NCBI RefSeq assembly: GCF_029227915.1
Contig: NC_079875.1
Location: forward strand, 24,994,001 to 25,058,000
Reading direction: 5' to 3'
Source of the DNA: Hydractinia symbiolongicarpus
Lineage: Eukaryota; Cnidaria; Hydrozoa; Anthoathecata; Hydractiniidae
DNA: 64,000 bases
Shown here one piece after another: positions 12,140 through 24,865 of the stretch (positions within the stretch are counted from its first letter, which is position 1; every line of letters starts with the position of its first letter). Both the position numbers and the translations under genes were made by a program. The notes under the pieces were generated by a model that worked only from the letters and a program-made list of their open reading frames with translations, had not been told where the DNA came from and ran no database searches.

Positions 12140-12590
12140 AACAGACGCGATATAAATTCAACGTCTAATCAATGTTAGTTCTGCCAAGTCAATGCAACTT
12201 ACGTAATTTTAACGTCTTTCTAACGTTGCCCTCTAAATGAATACAACGGTCGTTTATTGACTTCGTTTTAACGTCGTTACCTCAGCGTCTTTCCAACCGA
12301 TGTAACGTTGATGTAATGTCGCATAAAAAAAGTTCAACTTGTTTTTATTGTCCCCTCCCTTCGACTTAAATTTAAGTTCGCATCGTTGACGTCTTTTCGA
12401 CGTCGTTACCACAATGTCTTTTCAACCGACGTGATATCAACGTTGATGCATCGTGGAAAAAAGAACGTTGTTTTTGGCAACCTAAAGACAACGTCATTTT
12501 AACCCCTCGCTATTTCAGTCGATTAACCGATGTTTATTCATTGTTAAGCCTGCAACGTTCATTTCACCGACGTATTATCAACGTTTACAC
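12140..12590. repeat. CpG-rich repeat built on AACGT/ACGTC motifs
   Basis: In an otherwise CpG-poor region this block repeats TTTTAACGTC, CGACGTCGTTACC, CTTTTCAACCGACGT and ATCAACGTTGATG with imperfect internal duplication (12250-12330 resembles 12390-12455). Both strands look alike because many motifs are near-palindromic. It fits a small non-autonomous element with internal subrepeats; no clear terminal repeats were found. Confidence 0.5.
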
Positions 12591-12639
12591 CATATAGGAT
12601 AAATTTTGGTGCTAAAGAGTACTCAATGCTATTGGTAAA

Positions 12640-15600
12640 GATTGAAATAAACTATTTTACTCTCAACGGACAGAGCTGAAGTTGTGTTGTGCTATCAACA
12701 ACAACACCCATTTTTACGTTAATGGATTAACATGCAGTGTTAACCGTCTGGACTTTGCAAGCGGGAAATACGGATTTTTAGGCATTCTGATTGGCTTAGC
12801 GCTCTTGACGACGGGCCGATTTGCAGCGGTATTGCCCGTGGTCAAGACAAATAGTAGCTTAAAATGTAAACAAGCACGAAAAAAAGTTTTAAAAAGCATT
12901 GGAAATGATTATTTATCTAACTCCTACAATACATTTATCAATAAAAATATTTTCATAGGATAGAAACAACAACAATGTCAAGTTTAACAGTTGAAATAAC
13001 CAGATCCAGCAACATTCCGTCTGGATGCTTCTTCAACATGGCTAGTTAACTAGCTACATTGTCCATAAAAAACGATGACCTAATATCCAGCTTTATCAAA
13101 AGTACTAAATACACGGTTAACAAATACAATAATATCGATTACATACTCCGTACTGTACCGAAATTATTGTCCTCAGTCATTGCACCGACTTTACAAGCTC
13201 GGCTGGCACTTAGACCTCGGGCGATATTTTGCGGTTATTATTGTATTACTGTTTATACTACCGTTTTGAACCAGATTATATATGATGCCAATGTAATGTT
13301 ATTTCTTACATGTAATTACTCTATATATCGTCATTATAATTTTATTATTTCAAGATATTAACAATTTTGTTCACAACTTTACACACAGATGAAATCTACC
13401 TAAAAATATTGATTGGATTTCTTGATCCATTTCTTCGAACAGAGGGTTTTGTGTCGTCAGATTTTGAGGGGAAAAAGTATTTCAACTTGTTTTTTTTATG
13501 TGAAAAATTGTATTTTCTTTTAGAAAATATATCCTGTGAAACAATAATTTAATATAGATTTAATAACTTCGTTTTTTTTATATTTACACATTCGTTATGT
13601 GGCATGTATTACCCTGCCTAGCTATTAGCGGGAAACTTTTGCAGAGAAAGAATGGTGAAATTTATATCCACAAATCGAAAAGGGCAAACAATAGAACCCC
13701 TACGAACAGCCGAGAGTAAGTATATGTATTGGTGAAAATTTTGTTTCGGTCTCATTCGTACACGAAGCTCAAGAAGGAGATATTTGAAATATCTTCACAT
13801 ATTTGACATCCCAGGAATTGATCGGTCAACTATTGCGTTTTATATTTGAGAGACATATAAAAACATTCGTACATATTTCTAAAAGTTTCCTTTGTTGAAA
13901 GTCTGGTTTCTTAATAAAAATAAGTTTATTCCGGGAAAAACTGTTCTAAAAGAAAAGCGAGTTATAGCTATATTACACACTTTATTTTTATAAGAATCGT
14001 CCTAAATTTTTTTAGCTTATATTGAAATATTGCTCTTAACTCCCTTCCGTCGCATTCAATGTTAAAAAAGTGCCATTTGAGGTTTAGTGGTGTAAACAAT
14101 TGGAAGATTATCACGTGAACCTCTAGCTATATATACATGTTGATCATGAGAGAAAAAGGGAAGTATACACTATTTGTAGAATATATATGTTCTTTATTTT
14201 GCTGACTTTGCTAAACTTTTTGGTTCTTGTTTTCTTGGTCTAAAATAGCCAGAGTCTACATATTCTGTGGGCGCTTGTTGCTAGAACAACCTATGTGATA
14301 AGACATCAAAGTAGAATTATCTCACTCACTGTGTAGTATACGCAGCTAGCTAGCCAAAAAAGCTGAATTTTTCTATCTATGCTAGCTTTGTAGCTAGTAT
14401 ATGCTAGCTATATGGCGTTGTTTGCTCTTTTTTATGCTTAAAGTAACTAGCTATCTATACCATATCTACACTCTAATATAGTTCCATCTAAATTTAGGTT
14501 AGCTAGCTTTATATGTGAGTGAGGCTAAGAATTGGTCTATTCCATGTAAAAAAATAGTGATATACAAGCTATAGCTACATACCTTCCTAAACACCGCGGT
14601 ATTTAAAAAACATCTTGTCTCGCTTAATTAAACATTTATAAGGAGAATGACCAGATTAAACTACCGGGCAACCCAGTCAAAAAAATGTCCGACGAAGAAT
14701 CAATCATTTTGATGTATTGGGGCGAAATCCTATACATCTTCCACCTAACTTATATTTGCCTTATTTAATGAGGAAATGGGCTACGCTTCGCTCCGCAGAA
14801 AGAGAAAACAATAGTTAAGAAAAACCAATTCCAGCTACTTTTAGATCGTTTAATCTATAAATTTAAGGAAGTAGTTAATTTTTTGTGTGTGGTCCTTTTT
14901 TATTGTCTGTGAAGATGCGCGCGATACGGAACTTTGTAAACATTCGCAACTCATCTATAAACGATAAAATATTTCGTTAGATACATTCAAAAATTTTCCT
15001 TCTAAAATTTTTTGTCACAATGTATTCTATATTTAGAAAGAATTAAGCTCAATAAAAGTTGATTTCACGTGTTGCAAAAGTTAACGATTGTTACCAACCT
15101 ATAAATCCGCTTCGAATGTTATTTTTTGATTTCCACTTGTCAAAAGCAGCAAAAAGAGCGCTTAAACTTTTAAACGACAAAAATATGTAAACATGAACGT
15201 TCCACGTAGAAAATTATTGCTGTTTAAGAAAATAAATCTTCTCAAACTATTGTTGTTGCTGAATGAAGAAAAAGAAAACAAAACAAAGAAGTATGCAAAA
15301 AAGTTTTGAATAAAACATCTGTATCAAGAAGGAAAACTAAAAGAGGAATTCAATCTTTTCGTTCAAGATATGAAATTGTATGGCAGTCAACTTTTTACCT
15401 TGGGTTGCTCTTTTAATTACAAAAAGATAATAGAGCCGATAAGTGCGAATGAAAGGCTTTGTTCACAATGAGATATAGTTTTGATGACTCTCGCTGTTGT
15501 TTATATCACGTGGCCTTGGAGCGTTTTATTTGGATAGCGCTTTGGAAACGTCGAAGTAGAGTCAACTTTTAAAACCGCGCTGAGCGGTTCGCTTTTAGCG

Positions 15601-16180
15601 GGTTTAGGACTAAAAGAACAATAGCGCGTTCTGGAACGCGTAGTGGAAATTCGGCTATATGTACTAAAAGGAAAAGAAATGAACATGATTCATTATATGA
15701 AGCAATAATATTTACGAAATTAAGTAATTTATTCTACCTTTTGATAAGAAACTTAGGGATAAGAAGAAAGGTCTATTATCTAGCCTACTGATTAGCTATC
15801 TAAAAATTTGCCGTTTTACTGTTATGACAAAGTAAACTTTTTGTGTGGAAAAGGCCTGACAACTGTCCGACGCAATTAAAGAAGAAAATATACGAATGCG
15901 AAGAGAAATCGAAAATGATGACAACACAACTGCGAAAGCTCACAAAAAACAGGAAAGACCAAAAAGAAGAGAAAGTATACTTGGTGTCATGATTCCATCA
16001 TCAAATTAATTGAATTTTCGAGCTCTTCTTTATCTTTCTTTACGTTCTTCTGCGTGTTTAAAAGTTTAATTATTATTATACAGGCTACTTTTTACTTATC
16101 TCCAGCATCAATTATTTTTTAGAATACACAGGTAAAATTTCGAAAGAAAAAATTAAAATGTTTTTAAAAAAAAATTTCAC
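12640..16180. other. Gene-poor stretch; one dispersed-repeat copy at 14630-14820
   Basis: No convincing exon set is seen. The segment at 14630-14820 (core ACTACCGGGCAACCCAGTC, then an AAATCCTA and ATGAGGAAATGG region) recurs at 18770-18960, so it is a dispersed repeat. The block 12770-12850 is locally GC-richer but has no identified transcript. Confidence 0.4.
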
Positions 16181-16214
16181 CGTGTATTCCTGCCCTAACA
16201 TTTGTTGAGCATAC

Positions 16215-16545
16215 CTTAATGCTTCGAATAAACGCCCGGGGCGTTTATTAAATTTTTCGACATTTTTGGGGGTCGTATATTCGAGGGGGAGCGTTTAAAA
16301 GAGGGGGGCGTTTATTAAATTTTTTACCCTTCGTCTCTTTTGCAGTTTTTAAGGATACCTATATAATATATATCTTCACAACAGAAAATAGAAGACATTC
16401 ACATGTTTTAGAGAATAATTCATTCTCTAAAAGCGAAAAACTAAATTTCCAACCTTAATCCTAAGATTTAGGAAAAAAGTACTTTTACTATCGCCTCGAA
16501 TAAACGCCCCTTATGAGAGGGGCGTCTATTCGAGGGGGGCGTGTT
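16215..16545. mobile_element. Hairpin-bearing MITE-like element (AATAAACGCCCC family)
   Basis: The left part holds a near-perfect palindrome at 16227-16249 (11-bp arms AATAAACGCCC/GGGCGTTTATT, one-base centre). The right part holds a 17-bp stem with one mismatch and an 8-nt loop at 16494-16535. Several CGTTTATT and TATTCGAGG motifs lie between. No ORF is present. The structure fits a non-autonomous fold-back DNA element. Confidence 0.6.
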
Positions 16546-16654
16546 TAGGCTTGCGCGTTTGTGATCTCATTTGGTTGGTAAGATTTTATTTTATTCTTTT
16601 ATTTGTTCGGTTACAGCAGTGTTTGTGAGAAAGTATCCGAGGTCACCGGAATTT

Positions 16655-16835
16655 TTAACTCCCCTAAATAATGATTTCCCAGTCATAATAAACTAGTTTA
16701 TATTGCCCCCCCCCAAGTTGAGATAAACTAGTTAATAATAACTCCCCAGTCATAATAAACTAGTGAATTGTTACCCCCTAGAATCAACAACATCTCCTAG
16801 GAAATAATAACTCCCCCAGTTTATTTTGATTCCCT
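16655..16835. repeat. Short internally repeated block (AATAAACTAGT / CCCC)
   Basis: CAGTCATAATAAACTAGT occurs twice, with related copies separated by C-runs. Similar motifs (CCAGTTTATTTTAACTCCCC and AGTTTATTTTGACCCTGA) occur at 18025-18120, so the F-box relic between them may lie inside one element. Confidence 0.4.
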
Positions 16836-17424
16836 TATATTTTTTTGGGGATAAAACAGTAGAAAGTTGGTTCAGTTACTAAATTTAGATGATTAAAGTT
16901 TTCCCCGACTTTTTCAACTGGACCAAGATCTTTCCCCGAATTTTTTACCTTAACTAAAAAATTTTTGAGCAAACGTTTTTTGCATTTTTTGACGTAAATT
17001 TGTGCTTTGGACTGAAAATAAAAATAGAGGTTTTAGAGAATTGAAAGATCTAGTAGAATTTAACAGTTTTCAAAGTTAATCGGCGGGAAGTGACAAAATA
17101 TGAAATACAGTAGATAAGATTTTTTTTCTCGAAATCCTAGCAAAGTTACAAATTAATAAAAATAAGAAAGAATAAAGACAAGGTACAGATAAGGTGTCTT
17201 TTATTTATAAATCCTAAAAAACGTCAAATATTAATAGAAATGGTAGAAAACGTAACAAAGGTTTTTTAGAATAAGACTAAGATCAAAATGAAAAAAAAAT
17301 CTCTTGGTAATTTGTGATGCCTTTTATGAAAAAGTTGTTTAGTGTGTATTTTTTTCTTCGCCAAGTGTTTTGCATATCAATTTATGCGCGGTATCCATGA
17401 TACGGTCATTCAAACAAGCACTTT

Positions 17425-18132
17425 TCAAATTAAGGATTGCTCTATCTTTAATTTTGAGAAAAAATTGATCATTTTTGATCCAAATCTTTCTTGGCTCTCC
17501 TCTTTAATATCTGACGACACAATTGGTTGATTATCTTTGATTAGGATAGGGCTAGTTATATTTTTCCAGTAGGTCTTCCAAACCTGAAACATAGAATTAC
17601 ATTTCGGCTCTAGTAAAAGCCAAGATGACTTCCATTTCTGACTGTTCACCATGTATTCAATTTTCTTTAATACCTCAAAATGCGCTCCAAATAATTTTGT
17701 AAACTTTCTGGTGCTTATTTTGACTTTTCCATTATATCTCTTTAATTCATTCCGTTCTTTGTCATTAAATAACAAATGTAATATTGGTAGCACTTGATCT
17801 TTCCTTCTTACAAGGATTTTTTGAAACAATGGCATGTCAAAGAAACATGATTGAACGATGTAAGGGATTTTGTGGAAGCTTGTACAAGGATCATCTTTAT
17901 GATTTCATCAGGTAACTGATTCCATCTGTTTGGCAGGCTTTTCGTCATCGTGCAACAGGGGCAGTTTTTGTTCATCGTTTGATTGCTCGGGTGCATCATC
18001 GTGATGGGGCGGTAATGGCCCGGGTAACCAGTTTATTTTAACTCCCCTTTGCCTTTGAACTTCTCTTTGAAAAATTTTTTCTACTCTACGGGAGTTATTG
18101 TTCTCTAGTTTATTTTGACCCTGATCTTTCAC
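17425..18132 (-). pseudogene. Decayed F-box protein gene
   Basis: Three overlapping minus-strand reading frames appear to be one broken gene. 17908-18132 is charged and low in hydrophobics. 17808-17999 contains an F-box-like run (NRWNQLPDEIIKMILVQAS then VSLTCHCFK), with the LPxEII...IL and late Cys-x-x-Phe spacing of the family. The frame then stops at a six-A run near 17815 and continues in the next frame as 17425-17835, a basic, Trp-containing 130-residue segment with no known domain. F-box proteins link substrates to SCF ubiquitin ligases through SKP1. The A-run break could be an assembly indel. Repeats sharing CCAGTTTATTTT motifs flank the region, so a mobile-element origin is possible. 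Confidence 0.4.
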
Positions 18133-18769
18133 ATGGAGTTAGGATATTCTGCTGCACCGGATTTAAACAAAATGTTTTTATTCCCTGTTTAAGAAAAAAG
18201 AATATCAGGCTGAAATCTTTGGCTAAAAGCAATATGTATACTGTTTCCAACAATAGAGAAATAAAAAAAAATAAAAACGACGGTTATAATAAGTATTTTC
18301 AGGATTAAAGAATTAGATAATGTTGGAGTCATCTTGTTGTAACAGATAGTTAGAAGCGTAGTGTCAACATTTGGTAAAACTGTCCGAAAATAACTGTCGT
18401 GGTAATTCTAGATTCGCGTTAATTTTCTCCTACAATGTGTCAGGAAATTCAGGCTGAGAATAATGTTAACATGTTCCTAATTTTTTGCTTTATCAGAAGT
18501 TGTTACACGAAGCAGAAACAATATAAGGCTATACTAATTAGCTAAACATACCCCTTCTTTGTTTCTTGAAAATGACCTTCCGATCAAAGACCCTTGTTTG
18601 AGGCGCCATGTGTCCGAGAAAAGGTCACGTGATATTAGAAAAAGTAATCCATGATTCACGTGGCTAAAATTGTAGGCTGACTTGAACTAAACTAAAATTT
18701 CCCATTCGGGCATATTTAAAAAAACAAATGCATTCCATCGCCGTGTTATCTCGCTGAATCAGATTTTTA

Positions 18770-18960
18770 CGGAAAAATACCCAGATGAATTACTGGGCAA
18801 CCCAGTCAAAAAGGTTGACAAATGTGTCGAAAATTGAAAGTTTTGATATATAGTATGGAAATCCTATGACCTTCCACCGTCTCGTATTTGACTAATTAAT
18901 GAAAAAATGGACTTCATTACGCTCCGTTTCTTCACTTCGTTTTGCTCCGCAATAAAACAA
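18770..18960. repeat. Second copy of the GGGCAACCCAGTC dispersed repeat
   Basis: It matches 14630-14820 in order: TACTGGGCAACCCAGTCAAAA, GAAATCCTATGACCTTCCACC, then AATGAAAAAATGG and a purine-poor end rich in CGCTCCG. Confidence 0.6.
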
Positions 18961-19129
18961 AAATGTCAGTAGAATATTAAAAAGTCTCCAAATAGTAATT
19001 ATATATTGTTTTAAAAATATATGTTTGTACCTTTTCCATTTTAAATTTTTTGTTATTACTTTGGGAGTATTAATTCGTTTGTTTTTTTATTACAGCTTCG
19101 AGTGCAGTCCTTACCTTTCATTTTGCACT

Positions 19130-19262
19130 ATCGGTAAAGCTCTCGTTTGAGCTACGAAATTCGTGCAAACACAGCAATCGCTCAACTAGGCAACTACCTA
19201 AGATATCAATCCTGTTCTCATGCTGAGCGCTAAGCAGAAAGGATAGATTCACACTTTCATAG
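19130..19262 (-). mobile_element. Partial tRNA-derived SINE (family 1), 3' body
   Basis: The reverse complement matches the body of the SINE at 24501-24795: GTGTGAATCTATCCTTTCTG, GCTTAGCGCTCAGCATGAGA and TAGTTGAGCGATTGCTGTG. The Pol III head is absent. Confidence 0.75.
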
Positions 19263-19729
19263 ATGTATCTTCATATCAATTCGCGTTACATTATGTTCGC
19301 AACGTTGATAAACAAAATTGTGAAAATTCATTGCTTCTAGACTCAGTTTTTCAAGTACACGTATGCCATTGAATAAAAGATTTCCAACTGAGCATTCGCC
19401 AACATTACCAAAGAAATGGCATGATGAACCATAACGTCGTATATAACATTAGGATTTTTCGTTAAATCTCTTTTAGCATCTGATAAAATCTTTTCAACTT
19501 TTGCCTCAAAATTTTCAATTTGTATTTCCTAATGACTCTAATAATTTGATTTCTAAGTGCTTAGGCGATGTTGGGCAATTTCCTTAAACGAAACTAACCA
19601 TGTCGCTGGATGAACAGCCTGCTACAAAACACTGTCTAAGAGGCTTGTGCCGCCTTCCATCATTTTCTAAATGTACAAACAGTTTAAAATAAGCACGAAA
19701 CTTTTTGTAATTTTTTGTATTGATTCAAG

Positions 19730-19868
19730 ACAATTGTCATTTAAGGTCAACAACCTCGTCTCAGGTTCTATATATTTTACCCGTGAAATTGATAAAACAG
19801 GCATTTGAAACAGACGAGTGTCATATACTTGCGATTTTAGTATTGATACAAGACTAGTCGATTAGGCC
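19730..19868 (+). repeat. Isolated monomer of the 124-bp satellite
   Basis: One diverged unit (ACAATTGTCATTTAAGGTCAA, then CGTCTCAGGTTCTATATATT, then CTTGCGATTTTAG) lies 2.4 kb before the main array. Confidence 0.8.
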
Positions 19869-19999
19869 CGTGGAAAAATCCACTTAGGCAGAAAAACAAT
19901 TGAAAAGTTCTGTCATTTGAATTTTGATGACATCAGCAAATATTTCAGTATATTGAATATGCCTTTAACTAAAAAAAATAATCTGAGAATGCATAAAAA

Positions 20000-21670
20000 A
20001 AAAGTATATAAGTCATAATTTAACAACAAAGTTCTTAAAATCTAACACAAAATATCAAATGTCAAATCGCATAAAATCCTCCCAACAAAACTTCAGACAA
20101 AATATGAAAAACAACGGCGTGCAAAGTGTAAAATCTAGTTAGTAGAAAGTTACAACATTGACAGTCACAACCCAGACAGTTACGACAACAATAATAATAA
20201 TGTCAGAAATAACACATATCTCAAATATGTATACATCTTATTATGTGATTATGTTGATAACCTTCAATATTTTAATCTGAAGTGTTAAAAAGAAAGGCTT
20301 GCAACAGTAAGCACAGATTTATGAAATAAGTTCTTTACGCATTTTAAACATTGTCTTTTCCCTAAATGCTTATACAACAATACAACCTGAACAATATCAA
20401 AAAGCCAAACTTAAACAAACACAAAACACCTAAAAACAAAAAGTTAAACTTTGAAAAATCATTTATTCGGTTGCATACCATCTTCTCCCGCAAAAATATG
20501 CACAAAATGTAAAAATTAACCAGTTAACAAAACAATTTTTTGTCTAATGATCCGTACTGACTTTACCAAACATTTTAACCTGAAATGTCGAAAAAGCAAT
20601 GAGCAAGGAGTAAATTTCAATATTTTGAAAACATTGTATATATATATGGTCCTTCCTCACAAACGTTTACAATAAATGTAGAACACAAAGGTTTATGAGG
20701 AGCAAATCAAAATATGAACAAAAATCAGTTCAATTGGCATGTTCTATATTGTCTTCAGCCATAAAATCTTCCATAAAATTGATATGAAACCCATCAAATT
20801 CAACTCAGAAAAAGCAGTCATTTAAGTGCATACAAAAATACAACTTGTAGAATATCAAATTATTATTTTTAGTATATATAATTGCATATGGTCCTCCCTC
20901 ACAACAGTTAAATTTTTGCACTAAATTTGCAACACAAAATACAAATTCTAAATAATTCCTATGGTTTTCCTCAAAAGTTTAATCAAAATATAAAAGATGA
21001 GAGGTGAACGACAAAATCAAAGTTTGCAGAATTTAATTATTTTGGTATATATATGTCTATTGATATATGCCCTTTATAACAATATTTCAATCCAAAATGT
21101 GAAAAAGAAAACAATTTGCAACAAAATCAGTTATTCTGATGATATTGCATACACTTTTTCTCCACAAAAGTGTAAAAAAAGAATGGTTGTAGGAAATACT
21201 TCTGATTCAACAAAAATCAGTATTTGCATCTTGTACTCATTAAATATTACCCAAAATTTCAAAAAACTGTGATTTGGAACGCATCAAATTTATAAATAGA
21301 GAGGGATCAGTCATTTCAGTATGTTGTACAGAGTCCTGCCCGGTAAGAAATTATACAAAATATAAAAAAAAACACAAGTTTTTCGGTGTTGTACTCCCTC
21401 AAAAAAGTTGAAACTTTTCTTAATTGAGACAAAATGCCATAAACAAAAACATTTTAGTCAGAACATCTAGAACAACAAAAATCACTACACTTAAGGTACC
21501 AGAATTTCTACATGTTTAATAAAAATCGTTTCGTCATATTGCATGTAACTGATGTATATAAGTTTAGTTACACAAAATGTGAAAAATACATTAATTGCAT
21601 ACACAAATTGTGAAAAATGCATTATTTGCTTAAAAACAGTCTTTAAACTCTCCTTAAATATTATGTAATA
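20000..21670. repeat. AT-rich degenerate tandem repeats
   Basis: Recurring, badly decayed motifs such as ATATGGTCCTTCCTCACAA (20643) and ATATGGTCCTCCCTCACAAC (20885), 242 bp apart, with many ACACAAAATGTGAAAAA segments. No gene seen. Confidence 0.35.
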
Positions 21671-22194
21671 CGTTTTTAAAAGTTGTTGTGGCTTGTTAAT
21701 TTAAGCTTAAAATGTCAATTAAAATAAGTTACAGTCACATTCTTAGCAAAGACCACTAAGATTAGCTTACATGTAAAAAGCAACATAAAACTGAAGCTAA
21801 CATAAGGCAGCTAATAGCTGGTCACTTAAATATAAACTGGAGACTTAGCTAGGTATAAAGAACATGGCTACATATTTATAAATTCCTAGCTACCTAGCTA
21901 GTTGTTGTTGGTGTGGTTGATGCTAGCTAACAAACATGTCTCGCATCAATAATATCATCAAAACTTCAAAAAACATAAACAAACCTTACAGAAACCTTTC
22001 TATACTTCATTTATATACCATGCTCCTTTTTAAATGCTTTTGTAAAGATTTGTTTTGAAGGCAAGGGAAGACAAATGCTTAAAAAGGACAGCCATCTTTT
22101 TTGCAAACACAATTTCCGTTACTTTGTGCTAGAACTTCATTTAACAAACCACACAAAACTCGCGGCTTTTCACGACAAAGAAGAAATATTTTTT

Positions 22195-22300
22195 TCGGCA
22201 ACATCAAAGATTTTTTTCGGCAACATCAAAGGAAAATGACGATATCAACTTTGCCTGTCACAGACAGACGGACACACTTAGCGTATTATTATAGAGATAA
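22195..22300 (+). repeat. Dispersed element tail (GGCAACATCAAAGG ... ATTATTATAGAGATA)
   Basis: It shares CAACATCAAAGGAAAATGA, ACTTTGCCTGT, a GACAGACGGACACA run and TATTATTATA with 52905-53000. The satellite begins immediately at its end. Confidence 0.6.
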
Positions 22301-24865
22301 TTGTACTTTAGAGTCAACAACCTCGTCTCAGGCTCTATATATTATAGCCGTAAAATTGATGAACGAGGCATTTAAAATTGACGAGTGTCTCATATATTTG
22401 CGATTTTTCGTATTGATACAAGATAATTGTCATTTAGGGACGACAACCTTGTCTCAGGCTCTATATATTTTAGCCGTGAAATTGATAAACGAGGCATTAA
22501 AAAGAGACGAGTGTCATGTATTTGCGATTTTTCGTCTTGATACAAGACAATTGTCATTTAAGGTCAACAACCTCGTCTCAGGCTCTATATATTTTAGCCG
22601 TAAAATTGATGAACGAGGCATTAGAAATTGACGAGGGTCTCATATATTTGCGATTTTTTTTATTGATACAAGATAATTGTCATTTAAGGTCAACAACCTC
22701 GTCTCAGGCTCTATATATTTTAGCCGTAAAATTGATGAACGAGGCATTAAAAATTGACAAGTGTCTCATATATTTGCGACTTTTTTTTATTGATACAACA
22801 TAATTGTCATTTAGGGACGACAAGCTTGTCTCAGGCACTATATATTTTAGCCGTGAAATTGATAAACGAGGCATTTAAAAGCGACGAGTGTCATGTATTT
22901 GCGATTTTTCTTATTGATACAGGATAATTGTCAGTTAGGGTTAACAACCTCGTTTCAGGTTCTACATAATTAGCCGTAAAATAGATGGGAGCATTTAAAA
23001 GAGAAGAGTGACTTGTATATTTGCGATTTTCCGTACTGATACAGGATAATTGTACTTTAGGGACGACAACCTCGTTTCAGGTTCTTATCCTGTAAAATTG
23101 ATAAACAAGGCATTTAAAAGCGATGAATGTCTCACATATTTGCGTTTTTTTGTATTAATACTGGATAATTGTAATTTAGGGTCAACAATCTCGTCTCAAG
23201 TTGTATATTTTTCGGCCGTAGAATTGATAAACGAGGCATTTCATAGTGACGAGTGTCATGTATTTGCGATTTTTCGTATTGATACAGGATGATTGTATTT
23301 TAGGGTCAACAACCTCGTTTCAGGTTCTTATATTTTCCCTGTAAAATTGACGAACGAGGGATTTGAAAGAAACGAGTGTCTCATATATTTGCGATTTTTT
23401 GTATTAGTGCATGATAATTGTAATTTAGGGTCAACAATCTCGTCTCAAGTTGTATATTTTTCGGCCGTAGAATTGATAAACGAGGCATTTCATAGTGACG
23501 AGTGTCATGTATTTGCGATTTTTCGTATTGATACAGGATGATTGTATTTTAGGGTCAACAACCTCGTTTCAGGTTCTTATATTTTCCCTGTAAAATTGAC
23601 GAACGAGGGATTTGAAAGAAACGAGTGTCTCATATATTTGCGATTTTTTGTATTAGTGCAGGATAATTGTAATTTAGGGTCTACAACTGCGTGTTAGGTT
23701 CTTATATCTTGGCCGTGGAATTGATAAACGAGGGATTTAAAAGAGACGAGTGTCATGTTTTTGCGATTTTTCGTATTGATACAAGATAATTGTCATTTAT
23801 GGTCAACAATCTCGTCTCAGGTTGTATATATTTCGGCCGTGAAATTGATACACCAGGCATTTAAAACAGACGAGTGTTATGTACTTGAGATTTTTCGTAT
23901 TGATACAAAATAACTGTCATTTAGGGACGACAACCTGGTTTCAGGTTCTATATATTTTAGTCGTAAAATTGATAAACGGGGCATTTAAAAGAGACGAGTG
24001 TAATATATTTGCGACTTTTCGTATTCATACAAGATAATTGTCATTTAGGGTCGACAGCCTCGTCTCGGGTTCTATCCATTTTTGTCGTAAAATTGATAAA
24101 CGAGGCAATTAAAAGAGACGAGTGTAGTATATTTGCGATTTTTCGTATTTATACAAGATGATTGTCATTTAGGGACGGCAACCTCGTTTCAGGTTCTATA
24201 TATTTTGGTGGTAAAATTGATAAACGGGGCATTTAAAAGAGATGAGTGTAATATATTTGCGATTTTTCGTATTTATACAAGATGATTGTCATTTAGGGTC
24301 GGCAACCTCGTTTCAGGTTCTATATATTTTAGCCCCAAAATTGATAAACCAGGCATTTAAAAGAGACGAGTGTTATATATCTGCGATTTTTTGTGTTGAT
24401 ATAAGATAAATGTCAATTAGGGACGACAACCTCGGTAAAGGTTTTATATATTTTAGTCGTAAAATTGATAAACAAGGCATTTAAAAGAGACGAGTGTAAT
24501 ACCGACTGATAGCCTTGTGGTAGAGCGTTCGCTTTCGGTGCGGGAGGTCTTGGGTTCAAACCCCGGCCGAGTCATGCCAGAGACTATAAAAGTGTGAATC
24601 TATCCTTTCTGCTTAGCGCTCAGCATGAGAATAGGATTGATATCTTAGGCGGTTGTCTAGTTGAGCGATTGCTGTGCTTCCACGACTTTCGTAGCTCAAA
24701 TGGGAGCTTTAAATGCGCTAGGACCCCCTTCGCAGGACCCTCGTTGATAGCAGTACCAATGGGAACTGAAGAGGCTATCAATAACAATAATATATTTGCG
24801 ATTTTTCAAATTTATACAAGATAATTGTCATTTAGGGCCGACAACCTGGTTTCAGGTATATGGAA
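22290..24865 (+). repeat. 124/126-bp satellite, forward-oriented block
   Basis: About 20 monomers in tandem, each with GATAATTGTCATTTAGGG, CAACCTCGTCTCAGGTTC, TATATATTTTAGCCGTAAAA, TTGATAAACGAGGCATTTAA and TTTGCGATTTTTCGTATTGA. Units with GTGTCATG are 124 bp; units with GTGTCTCATA are 126 bp. The open frames running through it are a by-product of the repeat. One unit is interrupted by a SINE at 24501-24795. Confidence 0.95.
24501..24795 (+). mobile_element. tRNA-derived SINE (family 1, tRNA-Pro-like head)
   Basis: The head resembles a tRNA: A box TAGCCTTGTGG (24510-24520), a CGG-type anticodon-loop region like tRNA-Pro, and B box GGTTCAAACCC (24553-24563). A body of about 200 bp follows and the end is AATAACAATAATA. 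It sits inside one satellite unit: the unit GTAAT/ATATTTGCG is split and a short AATA is repeated on both sides, fitting a target duplication. Related bodies lie at 19130-19262 and 57420-57645. Confidence 0.85.

Noticed and set aside
12682-13552. Open frames of 60-100 codons around 12.7-13.5 kb
   Set aside because: No domain, no splice partners, composition like the flanks.
19280-19690. Possible decayed THAP-like zinc-finger gene on the minus strand (CFVAGCSSSDMVSF near 19610)
   Set aside because: Several stops and frameshifts and no complete Cys-Cys-Cys-His set; too weak to annotate.
24501-24580. Functional tRNA gene (Pro-like)
   Set aside because: Degenerate cloverleaf joined to a SINE body and poly-A-like tail, with sister copies; it is a SINE head.
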